Below are positions 39,643 to 48,351 of a DNA stretch of 62,535 nt, piece after piece. Source of the stretch: Spirogloea muscicola (Eukaryota > Streptophyta > Zygnematophyceae > Spirogloeales > Spirogloeaceae). The notes below the pieces were generated by a model that saw only the letters and a program-made list of their open reading frames with translations, did no database searches and was not told where the DNA came from. Position 1 is the stretch's first letter, and each line of letters begins with the position of its first letter. The stretch lies in contig WELB01000105.1 of the NCBI GenBank assembly GCA_009602725.1, positions 429,596 through 492,130 on the forward strand. Reading direction: 5' to 3'. The position numbers and the translations under genes were made by a program.

Positions 39643-40871
39643 ATGGGCGCGCTGGCGAGCAAGCCCCAGGGCTCCGGCGAGCTCGACCGCAAGCTGCTGC
39701 GCGCGCTGCAGGCGCGGGCCGTGGAGCGCAACCGCGAGGCCCCACCCGGCGTCCGCACGCTCGACAGCATCCTCCTGCTCTTTCCCAAGACCTTCCGCGG
39801 CCTGGAGCAGCTGCGCGCCGTTTTCGCCACCGCGGGTCCGTGGCCGCCATGGCAACCTCGCGGCCCACTTGCTGCTGCTGGCCGGAGCTCGGCTGACGGA
39901 GCGTTGGGCTGCGACTACTGCAGATGCCGACGGCGACGGCCTTGTGGACATCGTGGGTCTCAAGGCGTGCTTCCGCGCCCTGAACGTGGCCACGAAAGAC
40001 GCCGAGGTTGACAAGCTCTGCTCCGAATTCGAGTTTGAGCCCCACGACAGCGATAGTGGCGCCGGCAGCATCACCTTCAGGGATTTCGTTCTCGCGCTCG
40101 CGGTCCTGTACCTCATCGGACCGCTAGAAGCTGGCGACGTGGTAAGTATTCCCACGACGTCCAGCGCTTGCTCAGTCACGCCAGCGTCTTGGGGGCGGCA
40201 CGCAGACACGCTGGCTGGGAGAGCTAGTTGACGTCCATAGCCACCTCCCACCTCTTACCTGTCACCTCTGTCCCATGCCTCTGCCTGACTGCTCGGCCCT
40301 CACCTGCACAGACCGGCTCCAGCGAGCTAGCAGCGCCACCGCGTATCGGCCTGCCCGATGCGCAGGCAGCGCTCGAGACGATCGTGGAAGCATTCCTCAT
40401 GTTTGACACCAACCATGACGGGCTGGTGTCTCGAGAAGAGATTTACGCCGCCATCCCTGACAGAACCATGGGCAAGCATTCCTCCTCGCGTCTCGCTGTC
40501 GACCTCTTTGGTAAGCTCTTTGGCCGTTCTTGCAAACAGAGAGCTATTCAATTAGAGTCCTCGGGAATCCGAGCCTGTGGGCTCACTACTGTCAAATCTG
40601 GCAGGGCCCTGTTCAGCATGAATAAAGGTCCAACCAAGCCCACAATGCCATTCACCAAGCATGGCAGCTACTGACTCGTGTTTCGCTGCTGCCGTTGCTG
40701 TGTGGGCTTACAGTGGAGATGGACTGCAACAAGGATGGGCGCGTGACGTTCAAGGACTTCCTCTTCGCCTTTGCCAACTGGGTTGGCCTTGGAGATGAGG
40801 AGGAGGACGAGGACAAAGGAGAGGATGGCGATGGCAGCCACCAGCTTGACGATGTTGAAAGCGACAGGTAG
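39643..40871 (+). CDS. Calcium-binding EF-hand protein, CML21/22-like
   Basis: The ATG at 39643 gives MGALASKPQG, fitting an N-myristoylation site (Gly2, Ser6), so membrane attachment is likely. Next come LDSILLLFPKTFRGLEQLRA, the first EF loop DADGDGLVDIVG (position 12 is Gly, so weak), KACFRALNVATKDAEVDKLC, and a degenerate loop before SITFRDFVLALAVLYLI. Two good loops follow: DTNHDGLVSREE and DCNKDGRVTFKD, then FLFAFANWVGLGDEEEDEDK and an acidic tail. The FPK motif and domain order match plant CML21/CML22. Introns interrupt after the FPK exon, after the second loop (donor near 40142) and after the third loop (donor near 40511). It diverges from the trefoil gene with about 610 bases between starts. 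It probably acts as a calcium sensor rather than an enzyme. Confidence 0.85.
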
Positions 40872-41011
40872 GAGGATGAGGCTGGCCGGGAAGAGGGCGT
40901 CAACCAGCAGGAGGGGCCGCTGGCAGACAAACACGCAGCATCAGCTGTGCTGGCAGGGCCGCTGCAAAATTTGAGACAGTCTCAATGATCCCAAATCTTT
41001 CAAGTCTTCTC

Positions 41012-41013
<2 letters not shown>

Positions 41014-41042
<29 letters not shown>
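41014..41042. repeat. Homopolymer run of 29 C
   Basis: Lies between the convergent ends of the CML and TPR genes. Length is probably unstable or uncertain in the assembly. Confidence 0.9.
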
Positions 41043-41044
<2 letters not shown>

Positions 41045-41149
41045 GCCCGATTGACAGACCGGCATTGACCCAACAGTGTGGGCGCCCACACTATGCTTGC
41101 CTGCACAGAGTTGCCGCTTATCTGCAGACCTAGGCAGAGCTCGTCATTG

Positions 41150-41510
41150 TGTCGACGACAAATCAGGAAGGCACGGAGCGCGGCCACATGGTCGGACGGC
41201 CAGTGGTGGTCGGCTGCGACCCACAGTAGGTCGTACTGTTGGTCCAGCAGCGTGGCAAGTGTGAACTGGCACTCTGCCTACGGCCCTGCACCAGCACTGC
41301 CTGTGCCTCTGTTGGCAGGGGCATCGACAGTGCACCACTAAATCAATTTTAAAACGCTGCACTGTATCATGGACACGACAGCAGACTGACTGAACGTGGC
41401 TTCACTTGGCAGCCACTCTCTGTCAACACCTCTCTAAAACCAACAGGCTTGCAAGGAGGTTAAGAAGTAGTGAGCATCTGCTGGCGGCAAGTAGCGTTGC
41501 AACTCAGCCA
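41150..41510 (-). pseudogene. Degenerate tandem copy of the last TPR exon and its intron
   Basis: On the minus strand AECQFTLATLLDQQYDLLWV and HWPSDHVAALRAFL parallel AERQFTIATLLDRRYADPVW and HWPPSLVAALRSFL of the real last exon. Similarity continues into the upstream intron (GCCACTCTCTGTCAACACC against GCCACTCTCCGCCAACACC). The copy has an in-frame TAG just before AECQF, a small deletion, and no stop where the original ends. It could still serve as an alternative 3' exon if spliced downstream of the TAG. Confidence 0.8.
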
Positions 41511-41633
41511 ACCCCCCACTCTGTCAAGAGGTCAGCCTTGACCTGACAACCTGCGGCAATAACCAGAAATCGAAATACTCGCGTGCACAAGGTTATGGCT
41601 TGCCGGCAAAAGCAGGCAGTGCCCCTCACCATG

Positions 41634-42458
41634 TCAATTGAGAGTCAAGAAAGAGCGCAGCGCGGCCACTAGGCTGGGCGGCCAGTGACGGTCAGTTGCG
41701 ACCCACACTGGGTCAGCATAACGCCGGTCCAGCAGCGTAGCGATTGTGAATTGGCGCTCCGCCTGCGGTGTAGAGTTACGCTTCTCCTGGTACAGCCCAG
41801 CAGCCAGCGCAGCATGTGCCTCTGCCGACATGGGCGGCGACAGTAGAAGCACCAAGTCAATGCTAGATGCTGCAGAAGTATGAAAGGCGCGACATGACAG
41901 TGACTGCAAGTTCCTCAACTTGTAGGCCACTCTCCGCCAACACCGTACTAAGAGCAGCGAAATTGCAAGGAGGATCAGAGGTAGTGGTACTGGCGGCAAC
42001 TGTGGCGGCTCACCCGGGTAGCCCTTGAGCTCGAGCGTCAGGTCCTGGAGCTCCAGGATGGCTTCGGCGCGGTCGCCGACTTCGTACAGCGCCAGCGCGC
42101 GGCCCAGCCGCGCGTACGCCGACAGCGCCAGGTCCTGGTCCTCCTCCGCCACCTGGGAGCAACCACCAATGCCAACACTTGGCAATGGGCACCACAACAG
42201 CGGCGGCAACGGCGGCGGCGACGGCGTCGGTGGCGCAACTCACCTTAGTGAAGCAGGCGAGCGCGGCGGCAAAGTCGCCGTCGGCCTGCCGGGCGCGGCC
42301 GTCTTCAAGGAGCGCCACGGCGGCAGCAACCCGCTGCTCCAGGACCGCACTGGCCTTGCGCTCCACCACCGACACGGGGTCGAAGCGCGCCGCGGCGGCG
42401 GCGGCGGCGGCGGCAGGCCAGCAGGCTGCGGGCGCGGCGGCCGCCAGAAGCGCCAGGG
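41634..42458 (-). CDS. Plastid-type TPR protein (5' part in gap)
   Basis: Three exons are visible. About 42458-42245 encodes FDPVSVVERKASAVLEQRVA, ALLEDGRARQADGDFAAALA, CFTK. About 42155-42015 encodes EEDQDLALSAYARLGRALAL, YEVGDRAEAILELQDLTLEL, KGYPG. About 41850-41634 encodes EAHAALAAGLYQEKRNSTPQ, AERQFTIATLLDRRYADPVW, HWPPSLVAALRSFLTLN and stop. These are TPR-like helix pairs. The whole string, including the FDPVSV start and the HWPPSL end, resembles a conserved plant plastid TPR family. The N-terminus, expected to hold a transit peptide, falls in the N gap. It diverges from WDR74. The precise role is unknown to me. Confidence 0.8.
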
Positions 42459-42742
42459 NNNNNNNNNNNNNNNNNNNNNNNNNNNNNNNNNNNNNNNNNN
42501 NNNNNNNNNNNNNNNNNNNNNNNNNNNNNNNNNNNNNNNNNNNNNNNNNNNNNNNNNNNNNNNNNNNNNNNNNNNNNNNNNNNNNNNNNNNNNNNNNNNN
42601 NNNNNNNNNNNNNNNNNNNNNNNNNNNNNNNNNNNNNNNNNNNNNNNNNNNNNNNNNNNNNNNNNNNNNNNNNNNNNNNNNNNNNNNNNNNNNNNNNNNN
42701 NNNNNNNNNNNNNNNNNNNNNNNNNNNNNNNNNNNNNNNNNN
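42459..42742. other. Assembly gap (284 N)
   Basis: Lies in an Ala-coding CGG-rich stretch at the 5' end of the TPR gene. Flanks on both sides are CGG/CCG repeat, which probably caused the gap. Confidence 0.99.
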
Positions 42743-42909
42743 CGCCGCGGCGGCGCCGCGGCGGCGGCGGCGCGATGCGCGGAGGGGCCGGGGCGGCTGG
42801 CGATGACAACCAGGCCCTTAAACCCTGGCTCGCAGAACCCCAGACGCCGAGCACCCCCCCAAACCCCTGGACCAGAAGCAGCGGGCGACCATACTCTAAA
42901 CCCTAACCC

Positions 42910-42940
<31 letters not shown>

Positions 42941-42945
42941 GCGGG
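42743..42945. promoter_or_regulatory. Bidirectional CGG-rich promoter of TPR and WDR74 genes
   Basis: CGG-repeat blocks flank a less biased core. The core contains AAACCCTAA (42898-42906) and a related TTAAACCCT at about 42819-42827. A (CGG)n run of about 10 units (42909-42940) separates the first motif from the WDR74 start codon. Confidence 0.6.
42898..42906 (+). promoter_or_regulatory. telo-box AAACCCTAA
   Basis: Exact plant telo-box, 40 bases upstream of the WDR74 ATG. In plants this motif is enriched in promoters of ribosome biogenesis and translation genes, which fits the product. A nine-base match could arise by chance, so the position is the main support. Confidence 0.55.
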
Positions 42946-45900
42946 ATGCCGCGCGTGAGCACGGCGCCGCCTGGCGCTTGCCCGGCCTTCCGCGCCCTCG
43001 TCGGCGACGAGCTCGGCTTCGTCAAAGGTGTGGCACGCCGTGCCAACTGCGGCGTCATGCATCGGCGCCTTTCTCCCTCCGGCCTCCTCAACGGGCCGCC
43101 GCCCGCCGGTGATTGCGTGTGCAGCCGTGCATTGCGGCAGCGGTGGTGGCGCCAGCGGCGGCGGCGGCGGCGGCGGCGCGCCGGCTGTGGTCGCCAGGTG
43201 GGGCGAGCCTCGTCGAGCGCGTGGCGTTCGGTGCCTGGAGGTCTGCGGCGGCACGGACCTCGGGGTGAGCGGGGTGCAACCTCAATGGCGCTTCCGCCCC
43301 GCCGGCAAAGGAAGAAATCAGAAGCTGCGGCATGATAGTATACGAGATTGGCATTCGTCACATGGGCAAGCGTTACCAAGCTGCTGAATTAGCACAATCA
43401 CAGCGACGGCAATGCTGCGATGGCGCCGGCGACGTTGCCGGCAGCCAGCCGATTCCGTTCAAAGACTGCTGAGCGCCTGTGGCGCCCTCCATCGGTGCTC
43501 CCCAGGTTGCGGCTGTCGGGAGGCGCGATGGGACGGTGAGCGCCCGCATCCAGTCGCTGCCATGAGCTGCATTCGCAGCCCTGAAATAAGTAGCGGAGTC
43601 CGTCACTTTATCATGGAACTTTGCGCCACGGTCCAGTGCGGAGCTACTGGGAGCTTGCTTCCCACCGTCGACTCCAGCACGGGCTTCGGGAGCTCCTGGG
43701 CGCTCTGCCTGCGCAGGCTCCCTCGCGAGCAGGGCTGACCAGTCACAGGCCATGGAGCTGATGTTGATCACATCCCCGTTTGGGCCAGGTCGAGCTCCTG
43801 GACCTGGACAGCGGGGCCACTCTCCTGAGCGCCAGCGCGCACTCTGAGGCGGAGGGCGCCCCTCTTGTCGTCGACGCAGGCAGCGCCGCCATAGCGGGAG
43901 TCCACTTGTGGCAGCGTGGAGAATCTGGGTGTGCAAGGAGCCCACCTTCTTGTTGTGGGAGCTGATAACACCTTGTGCTGAAGAATCTGACAGTAGGACG
44001 TGCCAGCCTCACCAGTAACTGCTGCACTTGCCTCCTTGCAGCCAGCTCTGCATGATCTCCTGCACTGAGGCCGGCAAGGCCCGCTTGATGGAGGTGTCTG
44101 TCACCGGCGGCGGCAACGACGAGGTGCAATGCTCCACGACAAACGTGGCTGCCTCATGGCAGGTCCTGAGTGGTGGCAGAGGAGAGATTGGGAGCACGCA
44201 GCTTTCGCCAGACAAAGTTGCACTTGCTGTGGGAGGGTGAGCAACCAGCCGTCCTGCTTGCACAGTGATGGTCATAGCCTGGCATCTGGAGCCACTGTTG
44301 ACCACAGAGTGGCGGGCAATCTAGAGCCTGGAGATGATGGTGAAGACGTTCACGACTCTGGGTCCACGAGGGCCAGCCTCATTGGCAACTGACATCAGAA
44401 ATCGCAATCGAGCTCAATGGCTTGCAGGGAGGGTGCGGACCTTGCCCTGTGGGACCTGGAGAAGCGGAGCCGGGCATGGGCTGCAAAGAATGTGAGAAAC
44501 CTCTCACTGCTGCCGGCTGATGGGCGACCACTTGGCACAGGCGCTAGTATCATTTGGTGCTTGTTAATTTGGCCCACGCCCGCCCTGGGCATCATGGTTT
44601 GGCCCATAGCTAAACCTCCCCTATGTAAGGTAGAGCAGGGGCAGGAGTCATCCTGATTGCTGGAAAATTTCGGGTAATTTTCCAAAGCTCCAGTGGAAGA
44701 TGCCGATGAACAGATATTGGACCCTGACCTGACTCAATCTCATGCCCAATTGTATCAAGACCTCACTTTTCAAGTCTGCTGAAGTACGTTGTCCAACCCT
44801 TCTTTATCTGCTGCACAGCCCAAGCCAGACATGCTCGGCCTTATTACTTCTGCGCGGGTGACCGCTATCTGCTTCACGGACCCTGCTAGACCGTCAAAGG
44901 TTGCGGTAGGGACTGGCCAGCACGAGGTCCGGCTCTATGACACTGCCACTCAGCGACGACCCGTGTCAAGCTTCTCCTATGGGGAGGTGCCAATCAGGGC
45001 CGTCACCGCAAGTGGAGATGGATACTCATTGTACGTGGGAACAGCGGCAGGCGACATGGCCTGCTTTGACAGTCGAAACGGTGAGGCCTTGTACATGTTG
45101 GCCCACCCTTCATATGTGATCATGATCCTTGTGGATGCTCATTTCTGCTTCTGCACCACGAGGTTAGCTGTCTAGCTTCTCCCATCGAACATCGAAGTGC
45201 AGACCTCTCAGCTGCTAGTTTCCTGCTTGTCGAGCTGTCTTCAGGTAAGCTGGTCGGAGCCTTCAAGGGGGCCTGCGCTGGGAGCGTACGGTCTATTGCC
45301 AAGCACCACACGCTACCCTTCATTGCATCCTGTGGTAACAACCACCCCAAGGCTGGCTACCAACCAGTGTCTGTAGCCTACTGCATCAGCTAGCGGTTTT
45401 GACATGCGGATCTTCACTATTCCAGTCCCTAAGTAGTCCTTTCTGTTGATGCCAATGCGAGACAGCAGCAACAAGTAGGTGTTGTGCATGCTCTGTCTCA
45501 CAAGCAGAGTGTACAGTCACCTATCTGATCTGAGAAAGTGTCCCTGGTCCGCATGCCTGACTTTCAGACGCCCCATGGCCTGCCCTTGTGATACATTGCA
45601 GGCCTAGATCGATTCCTGAGAGTCCACAGCACCACCTCCCGGCAGCTTGTTGCAAAGGTGATGCCCTCAGTCATCCACACATTAGCATGCTACACTTGTC
45701 CTTGCTGAAGTCCTCCACTGGTGACTGAGCCAGTGGCCACTACTAAGACTTGCGCATGTTGACCTGCATCTAGTACAATCTGGTTGTGCCAGGTCTTTCT
45801 AAAGCAGCACCTTGTGTCAGTCGCCTTTGACACACGGGAGAGTGCTCCAAGTATCCAAGCTCTCACTGCTGGAGGTTTGTGCCCACCGTGCAAGCCTCCA

Positions 45901-46255
45901 TTGTCTTTGTCAAGGAGCTGAGCAACTCTACAGATGTTGCTCTGCGTGATTGATCGAACTTAGTCACTGCTCTTGCTAGCAGTCTACTGCCTGTATAAGC
46001 CAGGAGCAGGCCACTCATGCAAGCGCTGCAAGACTATTTGCAGACAAGGACACAGTGGAGAGCAAGCAACTGCAATCAGGTGAAGAAGTGCTGGAGACCA
46101 AGGAACGTACAGATGGTAGTAAAGTTGATGGCAGGGTGGATAAGCGGAGGAGGGGGCCTGAGAAGCAGGGGCGGGTGATGAGGCCGAGGAGCTTGGAGGA
46201 CAGGCCAAGCGGCAGCCGGCACCTATCTCTCAGGACAGGCACTGTGGCCTCCTGA
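42946..46255 (+). CDS. WDR74: Ribosome biogenesis WD40 protein WDR74/NSA1
   Basis: Nucleolar WD40 protein of early 60S ribosomal assembly. Exon 1 (42946-43027) gives ACPAFRALVGDELGFVK. Then VVARWGEPRRARGVRCLEVC, VELLDLDSGATLLSASAHSE, a middle exon with MISCTEAGKARLMEVSV, EGADLALWDLEKRSRAW, SARVTAICFTDPARPSKVAV, GTGQHEVRLYDTATQRRPV, LYVGTAAGDMACFDSRNG, and the family hallmark GKLVGAFKGACAGSVRSIAK with GLDRFLRVHSTTSRQLVAK and VFLKQHLVSVAFDTRES. The last exon (from about 46043) is Lys/Arg/Glu-rich (VDGRVDKRRRGPEKQGRVMR), typical of nucleolar proteins, and stops at 46253-46255. One intron holds a 9-bp palindrome, TGGAAAATT facing AATTTTCCA (44661-44684). Exons at 43.2-44.4 kb are approximate. Confidence 0.88.
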
Positions 46256-46599
46256 TCGCACTCTTAGCACAACTGCTAGCATCATTCAGGCGTGGAGGCC
46301 CTCCTGAACTCTAATTGTGGGAAGCTTCCTGAAGGTGAGCCCATCTGCTGGCCCTACATACTCTCATCTTTGATGCTCTTGCAGGCCTGCGTGACTGTGA
46401 AGACTAAACGCCATGTGATTGCTTGCTAGACGAGGTTCTTGCACCCGCAAAGGAGGCAGGTCTCTGATTGGAACTCACAAAAAAAATTGAGTGGCGCTCC
46501 ATAGCATTCCTGCTCCATAATGGGAGTCTTAGCACATGCTGAGATTCACTGCAAGGGTCCTGCCGACCAGGACGCGGAGGCTGGAGTTGCATACGATGG
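46256..46599. other. Intergenic region 3' of WDR74
   Basis: Short open frames only; no supported feature. Confidence 0.4.
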
Positions 46600-47970
46600 C
46601 TGCGAACTTATGGTGGACTTTTTGCCCTCTAAGTGGTAGGGTATGACAGGCAATAGGTAATTGCCGAAAGCGGATTCACAGCTCCGGAAGCTACCAGTGG
46701 CGCCCATTGCAAGCGCCTTTTGGATGGTTGCCCCCAGCCGCAGCTGCACCTCTGCTCGCCGTGCCATGGCCTCCTTGGGGTCTGGCGGCCACTTGACAGG
46801 AGGAAGCAATTCTTTTTGAGGCGGTCGGACTGCCGCTGGTTCGTGCCTCCTCACCACCTGCCAACGAGATAGACATGCCCTGCCAGAGGTCAGGCAGTAG
46901 CATTAAGAGTGCCAGAGCTGCTCAAGGCAATGTTGCAGGCTTAAGTCAAGCAAGGCCAGCGACAAGTCTGGTAATACCTGCAACAAGACCATTGCAGGAA
47001 ACAGTTGTTCACCTCTAGTCTCTTCTGGGCTGTCGGCGGTCTCAGCTCACCAGGTCCCAAAGTTTGCCTGCAAGATGGACGCCTGGCTTGACTTTTGCTA
47101 AAAAGTCTAATGACAGTCAGCTTGTCAGCTCCAAGCCATACTGTCAATGGGGACCATTTCTTGAAGCAGACCAAGCTGAGTACGAGAAGGTACAAGGTTG
47201 TAGGCGTTGGCCACATACCTGGCTCCCTCAGGCATCCGATGGAGCTTCGTCTGTGGACCTGCAGCATGCAAGCAAGCACTGCAGTTGGTTGGTTGTCACA
47301 GTGTGCAGTGTGATGCCCGTCCCAAGGTGCTGTAGATGTTTGACAGTGCTGGCCTGCACTCCTGCTGTAGTAGTAGCGCACTGCACCTTTGGCAGGACCT
47401 CCGCTGCTGCCGCTGACGCTGCTGCTGCCGCTACCGCCGCTGCTGCCAACGCCAATACGTTGCCCTGGCCGCACTGGGGCACTCCCCGCAGGCGCCTCAC
47501 CGGCAAGCCGTGGAGCAGAAGGTGTTGCGCCACCTGCTGTGAGCTGACAAGTCATCAGCACCTACATTAGCAGGACCCTGGAAGCTAGAGGTAATGACTG
47601 CACGACGCTGCTGCACCTCAGCTTGTTACAAGTGGACACAACAAACAAGCAAGACCTCTGCCACCACCACGTGTCTTGCTGCACTTTGGCTAAGCCGGCC
47701 AACCAGGACATTGCACGTCAACATGGCTCTGGAGCAGGCTTGAGGCTCTCAGACAGCAACCATGCTGTTCAAGTGTAAGAGTGCAAGCTGGCAGTGTACA
47801 TGCAAGGAGCCTCCGGCTTCTATAGACCTCTCCAAGGCAAGGAGATGAAGCCCCAGCAGCAGTGGCAGCAAGCCAGCCGCGCCTCTTAACAGACGTGTGC
47901 CTAGAGGGCTCACCGGGCTGACGCTGCTCGGGCGCCGGGCCGGAGGCGGCGCTGGTGGCGGCGGCCAAGG
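46600..47970 (-). CDS. Hypothetical protein, possibly plastid-targeted
   Basis: Three minus-strand pieces look coding and have splice-like borders. About 47970-47850: Ala-rich start, then PSRHTSVKRRGWLAATAAGA. About 47560-47395: PSAPRLAGEAPAGSAPVRPG, a Ser/Gly-rich linker and GGPAK before a donor. About 46860-46690: VVRRHEPAAVRPPQKELLPP, VKWPPDPKEAMARRAEVQLR, LGATIQKALAMGATG. The twin-Arg plus Ala-rich stretch in the first piece resembles a thylakoid-lumen signal, but this is weak. I do not recognise the family. An N lies at 47985 in the Ala-coding repeat at the putative 5' end. It would diverge from WDR53. Confidence 0.35.
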
Positions 47971-48019
47971 CCGGGCCCGCCGTGNCCGCCGCCGCCGCCG
48001 CCGCCGCGCCGCCGCAGCT

Positions 48020-48351
48020 GCCGCCAAGGCGAATGCGGCTGCTGATGTATAAAAAGGCCTTGGCAGCACCTCTCCAGCCCCCTACGGACTGTCCACAAAT
48101 ATTCGGGCTGGCTTTTCATAGACCTCTGAATCCTTTCGGCCCTTTCAGACCTTTTGCATTTCATTGTGCTGGCCTCTCACTCATTTGCCTTCAACCGGAG
48201 GAGCTATTTGTTTTGTTTGGGAAGAGCCCCTCTCTTTCCTATTTGATGGTTGTGTTGGTTGACGCGTCCCGCAGACGAAGGGCCTGCAGGCCCCCCCGTC
48301 TGGCTGCTCCCAGCGGCGACGTCGGCGGCGGCGGCGGCGGCGGCGGCGGCA
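48020..48351 (+). promoter_or_regulatory. 5' region of the WDR53-like gene with retroelement hairpin and GGC repeat
   Basis: Contains a 3'-UTR-like retroelement piece (TTCGGGCTGGCTTTTCATAG at about 48102-48121, then GCTGGCCTCTCACTC) and a (GGC)n run of about ten units (48320-48350) that ends one base before the start codon. Confidence 0.5.

Noticed and set aside
44661-44684. TGGAAAATT / AATTTTCCA palindrome in a WDR74 intron as a transposon end
   Set aside because: Arms are only 9 bp, no flanking duplication or partner repeat was seen; probably chance in AT-richer intron sequence.
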